From: DASWJZ01 sp963805325
GTDB lineage: Bacteria; Pseudomonadota; Alphaproteobacteria; Rhizobiales; Afifellaceae
DNA length: 64,000 nucleotides
NCBI GenBank assembly: GCA_963805325.1
Contig: CAWDTS010000009.1
Location: forward strand, 186,001-250,000
Direction of reading: 5' to 3'
The translations under genes were made by a program, and so were the position numbers. Position 1 is the first letter of the stretch. Each line of letters starts with the position of its first letter. Below the pieces are notes generated by a model. The model did no database searches. It was not told the origin of the DNA and was given only the letters and a program-made list of their open reading frames with translations. This document shows positions 45,958 through 54,709 of the stretch, one piece after another.

Positions 45958-47046
45958 CTACTCCGCCGCGACCTTCGCCTCCGGTTCCTTAACCGCCAGC
46001 GCTTTGCCCAGCCGATCCGACTCGAACGCCAGGTCCAGCACGTGCTGCAATTCCGCCGCGCGGCGGAAGCTCGGCTCCATGGTCTTGCCCGTGCGCACCG
46101 CCTCCACGAACGCGTCGTAGGTGTTCGGCACGTCGGGGCATTCGACCTCGCGCCAGGTCTGCGTGTGCACGTCTTCCCCGGCGCAGACCCTCAAGCCCAT
46201 CTTCTCGCTCTCGAACCAGATTTCGAGCCCGCCTTTGGTGCCGTAAACTCCGACCTTCTGCGCGTTGGCGTAGCCCGGCGCCCAGCGCGTCGCGTGGACG
46301 ACGCCGAGCGCGCCGCCGTCGAACTCGATCGACATGACAAAGCTGTCGTTGGCGTCGAGGCCGTAGGCGCCGATGCGCTCGTCGGGCGCCTTCGCGAAGG
46401 TCTTCAGGCGGCAGTGAATCGAGGCCGGCATCTGGTCCGCGACGAAAGCCGCGAAGTCGAGGATGTGGATGCCGAGATCGCCGAGCACGCCCTTCGAGCC
46501 GTGCGCGCTCGAAAGCCGCCACAGCCAGCGCTCCTCGGTGCGCCAGTCGCCCCAGTGCTTGCCGACGAGCCATGAGTGGAGATACGCCGCGTCGATGTGG
46601 CGGACATCGCCGATCGTGCCGTCCTCGACCAGCGCGCGCGCCTTCTGCATTACCGGCAGGCCGCGATAGCGCAGGTTGACCATGTTGACGATGCCGGCGC
46701 GCTCCGCCGCTTCCGTCATCGCCAGCGCCTCCGGGTAGGTCGGCGCGAGCGGCTTCTCGCAGAGATCGGAAAGCCCGCCGCGATGAGCTTCATCGTCGTC
46801 GCGTAGTGGATAGCGTCGGGCGTCACGTTGGTGACGGCGTCGAACTGCCCCCACGCGATCGCTTCTTCGAGATCGGTGAAATATCTCGGGATGTCGGTGC
46901 AGATCGCAGAACGCCTTCGCGCGCGCTTCGGAGACGTCGACGCCGGCGACGATCGTGCAGCCTTCGATCTGATGAAAGAAATGCACATGCCGCTCGGCCA
47001 TCGCGCCGGTGCCGAGCAGAAGGATGCGGACGGGCGCGAGGCTCAT
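45958..47046 (-). CDS. GFO/IDH/MocA family oxidoreductase, ThuB-like (two compensating indels)
   Basis: This NAD(P)-dependent sugar dehydrogenase has the Rossmann start VRILLLGTGAMAERHVHFF and the family motif CEKPLAPTYPEAL with catalytic Lys. Between residues about 50 and 95 the given frame is nonsense, while the next frame carries the expected DIPRYFTDLEEAIAWGQFDAV. A surplus base at 46896-46897 shifts the frame out and a missing base at 46761-46764 restores it. Corrected length is about 362 residues. It follows a ThuA-like gene on the same strand; in rhizobia ThuA and ThuB act together on disaccharides such as trehalose. The start is the ATG at 47046. Confidence 0.85.
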   Translation of the reverse strand: MSLAPVRILLLGTGAMAERHVHFFHQIEGCTIVAGVDVSEARAKAFCDLHRHPEIFHRSRRSDRVGAVRRRHQRDARRYPLRDDDEAHRGGLSDLCEKPLAPTYPEALAMTEAAERAGIVNMVNLRYRGLPVMQKARALVEDGTIGDVRHIDAAYLHSWLVGKHWGDWRTEERWLWRLSSAHGSKGVLGDLGIHILDFAAFVADQMPASIHCRLKTFAKAPDERIGAYGLDANDSFVMSIEFDGGALGVVHATRWAPGYANAQKVGVYGTKGGLEIWFESEKMGLRVCAGEDVHTQTWREVECPDVPNTYDAFVEAVRTGKTMEPSFRRAAELQHVLDLAFESDRLGKALAVKEPEAKVAAE

Positions 47047-47067
47047 GTTGGATCGCCGCATATGAAA

Positions 47068-47236
47068 CCCTCATCCTGAGGTGCAATGCCGATGCAATCG
47101 GCATTGCCTCGAAGGGCGATGGCAGAAAGGGCTGGGCGTGCCGTGCTGCGTGCTTCGAGGCTCCATTCCGCCCTCATCCTGAGGTGCGAGCGGAGCGAGC
47201 CTCGAAGGGACGGAATGGAGCACCTCAGCATGAGGG
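47068..47236. repeat. Palindromic intergenic repeat, two partial copies
   Basis: The motif CCCTCATCCTGAGGTGC occurs at 47068-47084 and 47171-47187, and in inverted form (one mismatch) as GCACCTCAGCATGAGGG at 47220-47236. Two further inverted pairs are nested: CTCCATTCCG/CGGAATGGAG (47161-47170, 47211-47220) and CAATGCCGAT/ATCGGCATTG (47084-47106, loop GCA). TGCCTCGAAGGG and GCCTCGAAGGG accompany both copies. I recognise this as the CCTCATCCTGAGG palindromic repeat that is dispersed between genes in Hyphomicrobiales. It separates the ThuA-like gene from the oxidoreductase gene. Confidence 0.75.
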
Positions 47237-47258
47237 ATGTTGGGGACCTCCATGACGT

Positions 47259-48044
47259 TCATCTGAACCCCGCCTCGCCCGGCGCGTGGAGATGCGGCCC
47301 GCGGCTTTCGATCTTCTCCGGCGCCTTCTCGGTCGGCACGTTCGGCGCCTGGTCGATGTCCTTCCAGCGCGGCAGCGGGTTGTGCGCCCACTGGACGGCG
47401 TTCCTGAGAATCTGCCCGATCTCCGGCTGGTGATAGATCGGGTATGTCTCGTGGCCGGGGGAGAGATAGAAGACGCGCCCCGCGCCGCGCCGCCAGGTCA
47501 TGCCGGAGCGGAACACCTCGCCGCCCTCGTACCAGGAGATGAAGACGGTCTCGTCCGGCTCCGGCACGGTGAAGGGCTCGCCATACATCTCCGTCATCGG
47601 GACCTCGACGCACTCGCCGAGTCCCGCAGCGATCGGGTGATTTCGGTTGATGACCCAGAGCCGCTCGCGCTCGCCCGCCTCGCGCCATTTCAAGCTGCAG
47701 GGCGTCCCCATCAGACGTTTGAAGATCTTCGAGAAGTGCCCGGAATGGAGCACGATCAGCCCCATCCCCTCCCATACACGCTGCGCCACGCGCTCCACGC
47801 ACGCGTCCGCCACGTCACCGTGGGCCTTGTGCCCCCACCAGAGAAGCACGTCGGTCCGGTCGAGCCGCGCTTCCGGCAGGCCGTGCTCCGGCTCATCCAG
47901 CGTCGCGGTTTCCGCGGCGATGTTCGAGTCCTTTCTGAGCGCCGCCGCGATCGCGCCGTGAATGCCCTCAGGGTAGATTTCACGCACGCTCGCGTTTTCG
48001 CGCTCGTGGATATTCTCGTTCCAGACGACGGCCCGGATCGTCAT
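47259..48044 (-). CDS. thuA: ThuA domain-containing protein (trehalose utilisation)
   Basis: The 261-residue product has the class I glutamine-amidotransferase-like fold of ThuA: MTIRAVVWNENIHERENASVREIYPEG at the start, then TDVLLWWGHKAHGDV, GMGLIVLHSGHFSKIFKRLMG and FYLSPGHETYPIYHQPEIGQIL. The His and Glu residues of the last motif are conserved in the family. ThuA is tied to use of trehalose and related disaccharides through 3-keto intermediates together with ThuB; a ThuB-like gene lies downstream after a repeat, but no thuEFGK transporter genes are present, so the substrate may differ. Confidence 0.88.
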   Translation of the reverse strand: MTIRAVVWNENIHERENASVREIYPEGIHGAIAAALRKDSNIAAETATLDEPEHGLPEARLDRTDVLLWWGHKAHGDVADACVERVAQRVWEGMGLIVLHSGHFSKIFKRLMGTPCSLKWREAGERERLWVINRNHPIAAGLGECVEVPMTEMYGEPFTVPEPDETVFISWYEGGEVFRSGMTWRRGAGRVFYLSPGHETYPIYHQPEIGQILRNAVQWAHNPLPRWKDIDQAPNVPTEKAPEKIESRGPHLHAPGEAGFR

Positions 48045-48070
48045 GCTCTATCTCCCCGTGTCGGTGAGGG

Positions 48071-49250
48071 TCAGGCAGCCGAAAGTCGTGCCGACTTCAA
48101 CCAGTTTCTCAAGCGCTCCACAGCCTCATCCAGCACTTCATCGCGCTTCGAAAAACACAGGCGGAGGAAGCTCTTCGGCGCGTTTTCGACATAAAAGGCC
48201 GAGACCGGAACGGAGGCGACTCCGGCCTCGATTGTCAGCCGCTTGGCGAGCGCCGCGTCGTCGCCGTCGAGCCCGAGCGGCCGCATGTCGAGGGTAAGGA
48301 AATAGGTGCCCTCGCAGGCGATGACCCCCATCCCGAGCTTGCGAGCAGGCTTCCGCCAGCCGGTCGCGCTTCTTCTCAAGACCGCTCGCCAAGTCGCTGA
48401 AATAGCTCTCGTCCTTGCCGAGCCCGTAGGCGACGGCCTTCTGCAGATCGGGCGGCGTGGTGAAGGTGGTGAACTGGTGCGCCTTCACGATCGGGTCGAG
48501 CAGCGCGGGCGCCGCGGTGACGTAGCCGACCTTCCAGCCGGTCAGCGAAAAGCTCTTTCCAGCCGAGCCGATAGCGACAGTCCGCTCGCGCATCCCTTCA
48601 AGCGAAAGCATGGAGATGTGGCGGCGCTTGTCGAAGACGATGTGCTCGTAGACCTCGTCGGCGATGACGTAGGCGTCGTGGCGGAGGCAGAGATCGGCGA
48701 TCAGCCGCAATTCCTCGCGCGAATAGACCTTCGCCGCGGGATTCTGCGGGTTGTTCAGGAGGATGGCCTTGGTGCGCGGCGAGAACGCCGCGGCAAGCGC
48801 GTCGGCGTCGAGCCTCCAGTCCGGCGGCGTCACGCGCACCAGCTTCGGGATGCCGCCCGCCCGCTTCACCAGCGGCAGGTAGCAGTCATAGAGCGGCTCG
48901 ATCAGCACCACCTCGTCGCCCGGCTCCACGAGCGCGTTGATCGCGTCGGATAAAGCCTCGGTTGCCCCCGAGGTCACGAGCACTTCGCGCGCCGGGTCGA
49001 CGGTCAGCCCGTGGAAGCGCTGCCAGTTGGCCGCCACCGCCTCGCGCAGCGCCATCACCCCCATCATCGGCGGATACTGGTTCGGCCCCTCGATCAGCGC
49101 CTCGGCGGCCTTGCGGCGGATATCTTCCGGCCCGTCGACGTCCGGAAAACCCTGGCCGAGATTGACCGCCTTGTGCGCGATAGCGAGGCGGCTCATCTCC
49201 TCGAAGATGGTCGTCGGCAGGCCGGTATAGACGGAATTCGTCGGCTTCAT
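48071..49250 (-). CDS. PLP aminotransferase class I/II, YbdL/KAT-like (frameshifted)
   Basis: With one surplus base removed at 48341 (TCGCAAGCTC, Ser-Lys-Leu expected) the enzyme has 392 residues. It carries the fold-type I features VNLGQGFPDVDGPEDI, LVTSGATEALSDAI, LNNPQNPAAKVYSREEL, ADEVYEHIVFDKRRH and PLP Lys in SAGKSFSLTGWKVGY. This matches the group with E. coli YbdL (methionine aminotransferase) and kynurenine aminotransferases. In the given sequence the last 100 residues, including the substrate Arg region FLRLCFSKRDE, are out of frame. Confidence 0.87.
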
Positions 49251-49335
49251 CGGTCAGGCTCGCGTCGCTCGCCCGACAGCTAATCCGTCACGCGGCGGCG
49301 CCGCAAGCCTCGCCGGCTGGAGAAGCGGCCCGCGC

Positions 49336-50928
49336 CTATTCCTTCAAATCAACGCCCTCGAAGGCCTGGCGGCCGAGCGGGTCCATCTTGAAGCCGGTGA
49401 CGTTGGCGCGCGTCGCCATGGACACCACCGAATGCGCGATCGGCACCCACGGCGCGTCGTCGTGGAAGATGACCTGCGCCTGCCGATAGAGCTTCTCGCG
49501 CTCGCCGCGGTCGGAGATGCGCTTCGCCTCCGTGACAAGCTTGTCGTAGTCGGCGTTGCACCACTTGGCGATGTTGTTGCCGCCGACCCGCGCCGCCGTG
49601 CAGCCGAGCAGCACGTCGAGGAAATTGTCGGGATCGCCGTTGTCGCCGGTCCATCCGTAGAGCGCCAACGACATGTTGCCCTGCTGCAGTCTGGCGCGAT
49701 AGGCGCTCCAATCCTCCGATTTCAGCGTTACGCGGATACCGATCTTGGCGAGGTCGTATTGGATGAGCTCGGCGACGCGCATGCCGTTCGGATTGTAGGG
49801 GCGGCTGACCGGGATGTACCAGAGATCAGTGTCGAAGCCTTCGGCGAGCCCCGCTTCGATCATCAGCTTCTGCGCCGCGGCCGGATCGTAGGGATAATCC
49901 TCGATGTCGTCGTTGTAGGACCAGAGCGTCGGGGGGATCGGATTCTTCGCCACGACGCCCGCGCCCTGATAGACGGCCTCGATGATCGCCGCCTTGTCGA
50001 TCGCCATGTTGACCGCACGGCGAACGCGCACGTCGTCGAAGGGCGGCTTCGTCGTGTTCATCGCGAGGTAGCCGATATTGAAGCCTTCCTGCTGCAGGAG
50101 CTTCAGGTTCGGATCATCCCCGATCGCGCCGATATCGCTCGGGCTCGGATAGGCGATCACGTGGCACTCGCCGGCCTTGAGCTTGGTCATGCGCACCGTG
50201 GCGTTGGGCGTGATCGAGAAGACCAGTGTGTCGATCGGCTGCTTGCCGCCCCAATAGTCGGGGAAGGCCCGGTAGCGCACGGCAATGTTCGGCTCGAAGC
50301 TGGCAAACTGGAACGGCCCGGTCCCGATCGGCTCCTGGTCGATCTTCTCCGGCGTGCCGGCCTTCAGGAGCGCCGCGCCGTACTCCGCCGACTGAACGAT
50401 GTTGAAAGGCATTGCGAGGTCGCCGAGGAACGGCGCCTCGGGGCGGTTCAGGCGGATGCGGACCGTGTAATCGTCGAGCTTGTCGATCGACTTCAGCAGC
50501 GCCGGCATGCCCATATCCTTGAAGTAGCCGTAGTTGCTGCCGCCGACCGCGTGATACGGGTGGTCTTCCTTCCACTGCCGCTCGAGCGAAAAGAGAACGT
50601 CGTCGGCATTCATCTCGCGGCTCGGCGTGAAGCTTTCGTTGGAATGAAACTTCACGCCATGGCGAAGATGGAAGACGTATTCGAGACCGTCGTCGGAGAT
50701 CGTCCAGGATTCGGCGAGCGCCGGCGCAGGCTCCGTGGAGCCGGGCGGGAACTCCACGAGGTTGTTGAAGAACGGCCGCCCTGCGCTGATGCCGGTCGTC
50801 GTGGTCACGATCTGCGGGTTGAGCGATTCCGGATTGCCCTCCGAGCAGTAGACCAGCGTCTTCGCCGACGCCCCACTCGCCAAAACCGCCAGGGCCGAGG
50901 CCAGGGCGGCGGTTATCGCAAAGCGCAT
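49336..50928 (-). CDS. Peptide ABC transporter substrate-binding protein, DppA-like
   Basis: The 530-residue precursor has a signal peptide ending at GASAKT and a mature SBP_bac_5 domain starting LVYCSEGNPESLNPQ, with YDPAAAQKLMIEAGL and LYGWTGDNGDPDNFLDVLLGC. It is a clear paralogue of the DppA at 57838, but no permease or ATPase genes follow it. Instead it lies 4 bp behind a sensor kinase gene on the same strand, with its ribosome site (GAGGGAG) inside the kinase's last codons. It may serve the dpp transporter as second receptor or work as the ligand sensor for the kinase. Confidence 0.88.
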   Translation of the reverse strand: MRFAITAALASALAVLASGASAKTLVYCSEGNPESLNPQIVTTTTGISAGRPFFNNLVEFPPGSTEPAPALAESWTISDDGLEYVFHLRHGVKFHSNESFTPSREMNADDVLFSLERQWKEDHPYHAVGGSNYGYFKDMGMPALLKSIDKLDDYTVRIRLNRPEAPFLGDLAMPFNIVQSAEYGAALLKAGTPEKIDQEPIGTGPFQFASFEPNIAVRYRAFPDYWGGKQPIDTLVFSITPNATVRMTKLKAGECHVIAYPSPSDIGAIGDDPNLKLLQQEGFNIGYLAMNTTKPPFDDVRVRRAVNMAIDKAAIIEAVYQGAGVVAKNPIPPTLWSYNDDIEDYPYDPAAAQKLMIEAGLAEGFDTDLWYIPVSRPYNPNGMRVAELIQYDLAKIGIRVTLKSEDWSAYRARLQQGNMSLALYGWTGDNGDPDNFLDVLLGCTAARVGGNNIAKWCNADYDKLVTEAKRISDRGEREKLYRQAQVIFHDDAPWVPIAHSVVSMATRANVTGFKMDPLGRQAFEGVDLKE

Positions 50929-50932
50929 TCTG

Positions 50933-53260
50933 TTAAGCTCCCTCGAGCTGGAACCGTCGTTCCGCCGCGGCTTCGATCGGCGCGTCGCCGACGACCTTCG
51001 GGATGTCGATGGTGAAGCGCGTGCCCCGGCCGACCTTGCTGTAGAGGTTGACGTGGCCCTGCAGACGGCTGGTGACCAGGTTGTAGACGATATGAAGGCC
51101 GAGCCCGGTGTTGCCCGTGCTCCGGCCTGTCGTGAAGAACGGGTCGAAGACCTTTCCGATGTTCTCCGGCGGGATGCCCTTGCCGTCATCGGCGAAGACA
51201 ATGCGGACGGTGTCGAGCCGCGGCTCGCTCACGCGGATCGAAAGGCGACCGGCCTGATCCGGCGCGTAGGCGTGGGTGACGGCGTTGGTGATCAGGTTGG
51301 TCAGAACCTGGCCGAGCGCACCGGGATAGGTGTCGACCAGTACGCCGGGCGGGCACTCGATCTGCACCTCGTGCTTGGTCTTACGCAAGATTGGCCGGAG
51401 GCTGGTCAGGAGATCCTGCAGCCAGGCATCCATCAGGAATGGACGGCGCTCGCCGCTCGCCTGGTCGGCCGCCACCTGCTTGAAGCTATGCACCAGATCG
51501 GCGGCGCGAGAGAGATTGCCGTAGAGGAGTTGTGTTCCTTCGCGCATGCGCTCGACGAACCGCTCCAGCACCGAGCGCTGCAGCTTGCCGCTCGCCGCAA
51601 CTTCGCCGAAGCGCTTCGCCTCGTCGCCGAGAAGCGTGGCAGTAGTCAGCGCAATCCCGAGCGGTGTGTTGATCTCATGGGCGACGCCGGCGACGAGCTG
51701 ACCGAGGGAAGCGAGTTTCTCCGCCTGGATCAGGTCCGTCTGCGTCTTCCTGAGTTCGCTCAGCGCAGCGTCGGCGCGGTCCTTCGATTTTCGCAGCGCC
51801 TGCTCGCGGCGCCCAATCTCCGTGATGAAGACATTCGTGGCGCGCGCCATGTCGCCAAGCTCGTCGCGGCGGTTGAAATCCGCAATCGGGCCGGCGCGGG
51901 AGTTCTCCGCGAGCTCCGTCATGCGGCTTTGCAGGAGACGCAGCGGTCGGGTGATGGAGCGTGCGACCGCGACGCCGGTCACCGAGCCGAGCAGAAGGCC
52001 GATGGCCGCGCCAAAGATCAGGATATTGCGCACGAGCGCGCCGATCTGCTCCGCGTTCCGTGTCAGGCTCTCGTTCAGGAGCCGCGCGCGGTCGATCATG
52101 CGCCGCGTCGTCGCGTCCATCTCGTCGAGGATACGGTTCTGCGAATTCAGGCCGTCGAGCGCAGTGGTAAGACCTTGCCGCCACTGGTCGAGCGCGTCGA
52201 TCATTTCCGACTGGATGAGCGGCGAGATCGGCATCGACGACATCGTCTTGCTGAGTCCGACGCTGGCATCGTGGATATTCTTGATCTCAGCAGTATCGCG
52301 GCTCGTCAGCGCCGCCGCCGTGCGGTTCGAGAGCTTCAGCGTTTCGATCGCAATGTCCTGCGTCGCGCGCTCTGTCTCCGCCGATTGTACCGAATAGGTC
52401 AGAAGCTCCGCGACCTGATCGTGCAGTGCGCCCATCTCGGTGGAGTGCACCTTGAGAAGCCGCTCGAGCCAGCCGGTCAGGGCGACGCGCGGTTTGTCGC
52501 CGACACCGTTTGAAAGGCTGGTCTCGTAGGCCTCGGCGAGCTGCGCAAATCCGGTCGCCTGCGGCTCCAGGCCGGCGGTGGTCAGTGCCTCCTTGAGGCC
52601 GTTCGCCGCCCCCTTCAGGCGCCCGATCGCGAAAGTCAGCGCATCTTTCGCGTCGACCGGCGCGGCATTGGGATCAGGTTGCGCCAACATCAGCGCCACG
52701 GCGGCCGTCGCGGACGTCATTTCGTAGCCGCTGTCGACGATATCGCGTTCAAAGCGGAGCTTGCGGTCGCCGTCGGCAAGGGATTCGACGATATCGGCGT
52801 TCGATTTGTGCTGGCGCTCCCGCGCCTCGTCGGTGAGCTTGACCAGCGCGTTGGCGCGGTCACCCATCTCCCCTACCAGCGCATCGTTGCGCACTGTGAC
52901 ATCGACGAGCCGCCGCATGTTCTCGCGGTAGCGCAGCAACGCGTCCATCGCCTCCTTGGTGGCTTCGACGCTCGGGTCGTCGCGCACCACGCTGGAGAGC
53001 CGCATCAGATCGAAGCGCGCCTGCTCCGCGTAGGCCAGGAAGAGCTCATAATTGCGCGTGCGCTCGCCGCGGGCGGTGTCGAGAAAATCGTCGCGCGAGG
53101 CGCGCGCGGAAAGAAGGTTGCGGTAGATCGTGCCGGCGAGGACAGCGCCGGAGCGCGCGCGGTCGGCCTCGTTCAGAAGCACGAAAGCGGCGAGCGCAAT
53201 GGCCGCCGCGATAGTGATCGGAATACCCCCGACCAGAAAGACCTTGTAGGTGATCCGCAT
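50933..53260 (-). CDS. Membrane sensor histidine kinase with large helical periplasmic domain
   Basis: The 775-residue protein has a membrane helix at residues 8-29, a periplasmic region of about 380 residues predicted all-helical (resembling the helical bimodular sensor domains of chemoreceptors), a second helix at about 410-433, a HAMP domain (SITRPLRLLQSRMTEL), a coiled coil and a transmitter. Phosphoacceptor His528 is in GVAHEINTPLG, the N-box is NLITNAVTHAY and the G-boxes are DDGKGIPPENIGKVFDPFFTT and TGNTGLGLHIV. The transmitter is of the DctB type. I use the ATG at 53260 before the first helix, not the frame's earlier ATG at 53383. No response regulator is directly fused or adjacent on its 3' side; the peptide-binding protein gene is. 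Confidence 0.87.
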   Translation of the reverse strand: MRITYKVFLVGGIPITIAAAIALAAFVLLNEADRARSGAVLAGTIYRNLLSARASRDDFLDTARGERTRNYELFLAYAEQARFDLMRLSSVVRDDPSVEATKEAMDALLRYRENMRRLVDVTVRNDALVGEMGDRANALVKLTDEARERQHKSNADIVESLADGDRKLRFERDIVDSGYEMTSATAAVALMLAQPDPNAAPVDAKDALTFAIGRLKGAANGLKEALTTAGLEPQATGFAQLAEAYETSLSNGVGDKPRVALTGWLERLLKVHSTEMGALHDQVAELLTYSVQSAETERATQDIAIETLKLSNRTAAALTSRDTAEIKNIHDASVGLSKTMSSMPISPLIQSEMIDALDQWRQGLTTALDGLNSQNRILDEMDATTRRMIDRARLLNESLTRNAEQIGALVRNILIFGAAIGLLLGSVTGVAVARSITRPLRLLQSRMTELAENSRAGPIADFNRRDELGDMARATNVFITEIGRREQALRKSKDRADAALSELRKTQTDLIQAEKLASLGQLVAGVAHEINTPLGIALTTATLLGDEAKRFGEVAASGKLQRSVLERFVERMREGTQLLYGNLSRAADLVHSFKQVAADQASGERRPFLMDAWLQDLLTSLRPILRKTKHEVQIECPPGVLVDTYPGALGQVLTNLITNAVTHAYAPDQAGRLSIRVSEPRLDTVRIVFADDGKGIPPENIGKVFDPFFTTGRSTGNTGLGLHIVYNLVTSRLQGHVNLYSKVGRGTRFTIDIPKVVGDAPIEAAAERRFQLEGA

Positions 53261-53406
53261 TCCGCCACCCCGCACCGTTCCCCACGCCCGGCGCCCACCG
53301 ATCTTACCAGAGGGGGGCGGAGGGAGGCGAGATGCGGATGAAGCACCGGGCGGGGGGTCGGGTGCTGCGGCGGGCGCGTTCATATTCGAGCCGTCGCAGG
53401 TTCGGG

Positions 53407-53796
53407 TTAACGCTCCGCGACCTCAGAGGCGGGGATGCGCAGGAGAACTGTCGTGGACTGGCCGGCCTGGTAGCCGATGGTCACCGTGCGCACATGAGGC
53501 GCGGTTCTGCCGTTGGCGGCCACGAGGCACGAAGCGTCGATGTTTGGCCAAGTCGCAGTCGCGCAGCCGGCATCGCGGACGAAGTTGCCTTTCACGGCGG
53601 CGGCAAGGACGGCATCGGTCGGCTGCGCCGAGATAGCCGCGAAAGCGCCGCCGATCCGCTCGGCAGCGACGTCGGGGCCGGTTTGGCTGGACGCCGCGTG
53701 CGCGCTGCCATTCACCGGAGAAAGAAGAAGCCCGGCAATGATCAAAGCGAGGCCGACCAGGATCGCTAAAGCGACGAATTTGCGGGATTCGATCAT
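53407..53796 (-). CDS. Small secreted or anchored hypothetical protein (129 aa)
   Basis: No family recognised. The product has an N-terminal hydrophobic segment (FVALAILVGLALIIAGLLLSP) and a mature part with ERIGGAFAAISAQPTDAV, two Cys (GCATATWPNIDASCL) likely forming a disulfide, and a C-terminal strand region TVTIGYQAGQSTTVLLRIP. The ATG at 53796 lies eight bases after GGAGG. It sits between the response regulator gene and the sensor kinase, all on the minus strand, so it may be an envelope partner of that signalling block. Confidence 0.6.
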   Translation of the reverse strand: MIESRKFVALAILVGLALIIAGLLLSPVNGSAHAASSQTGPDVAAERIGGAFAAISAQPTDAVLAAAVKGNFVRDAGCATATWPNIDASCLVAANGRTAPHVRTVTIGYQAGQSTTVLLRIPASEVAER

Positions 53797-53905
53797 CTTG
53801 ACACCCTCCGGAGCCATCGGCTCCCCCTGTTAGGGTGAGGGTATAGAGACCGGCCTTTTCACCCTGTTTTCGCGGGCGGAGGAAACACGTTTCGTCGGCG
53901 CCGCA

Positions 53906-53939
53906 ATTGTTTCTTCGGCGGGGCCTGGGAAGAAACAAT
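53906..53939. other. Perfect inverted repeat between response regulator and small secreted protein genes
   Basis: ATTGTTTCTTC (53906-53916) and GAAGAAACAAT (53929-53939) form a perfect 11-bp inverted repeat with a 12-base GC-rich spacer. It lies 47 bp past the response regulator stop (minus strand). It can fold as an RNA hairpin, but no T run follows on either strand, so a classical terminator is not supported; an operator or an RNA-stability element are alternatives. Confidence 0.5.
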
Positions 53940-53986
53940 CGAGATCGAACGCCCCGCCATTGGCGGAGTTGCGCTGCGTAGAGCTC

Positions 53987-54709
53987 TTAGCCCTCCCCGC
54001 CCGCGTCGGGCGAGAAGACATAGCCCGCGCCGCGCACGGTCTTGATGACGCGCGGATGCGAGGGGTCGGGCTCGATCTTGCGGCGGATGCGGGTGATCCG
54101 GACGTCGATCGCGCGATCGAAGGCCTCCGAATCGCGCGCCTGCGCCAGGTCGAGCAGCCGCTCGCGGGTCAGGACGCGCTTGGGATTCTCCGCGAACGCC
54201 TTGAGCAACCCGAACTCCGAGGCCGTCAGCGGATGCTCGTTGCCCTCCTCGTCGCGAAGCGTCCGCGCGTCGAGATCGAGCCACTTGGTGCCCATCCGCA
54301 CGGTCTGGTTCGGCGTTCCCGATGCTCCTGGAGGCGCAGCCGTGCTGCGCCTCAGCACCGAGCGCACGCGCGCCAGAAGCTCGCGCATCTCGCAGGGCTT
54401 GGCGAGGTAGTCGTCGGCGCCAAGCTCAAGCCCGACGACCCGGTCGATCGGACTCGCGGTCGCCGTCAGCATGATCACCGGCACGTTTCCCGACTGCTTC
54501 AGGAAACGGATCAGCGACAGGCCATCCTCCTCCGGCATGTTCAAATCGAGCACAACGAGGTCGGGCCGAGCGTTGCCGACGGCAGCGCGGAGTGACGGAC
54601 CGCCCTCGCAAAGCGTCACTTCGAAGCCATGCATCTTGAGGTAGTCGCCGATCATGTCGCGCGCGGCGGCCTCGTCGTCGACAACGAAAATGTTCTGCTG
54701 CTGGCTCAT
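53987..54709 (-). CDS. OmpR family response regulator
   Basis: The 240-residue protein has an N-terminal receiver domain with acidic pocket VVDDE, phospho-acceptor Asp55 (LVVLDLNMP), Thr in MLTATAS and Lys104 (DYLAKP), and a C-terminal winged helix with LTASEFGLLKAFAENPKRVLTRERLL, AIDVRITRIRRKIE and VIKTVRGAGYVF. It binds DNA when phosphorylated. Its ATG overlaps the stop of the upstream sensor kinase gene (ATGA), so that kinase is the likely partner. Confidence 0.93.
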   Translation of the reverse strand: MSQQQNIFVVDDEAAARDMIGDYLKMHGFEVTLCEGGPSLRAAVGNARPDLVVLDLNMPEEDGLSLIRFLKQSGNVPVIMLTATASPIDRVVGLELGADDYLAKPCEMRELLARVRSVLRRSTAAPPGASGTPNQTVRMGTKWLDLDARTLRDEEGNEHPLTASEFGLLKAFAENPKRVLTRERLLDLAQARDSEAFDRAIDVRITRIRRKIEPDPSHPRVIKTVRGAGYVFSPDAGGEG

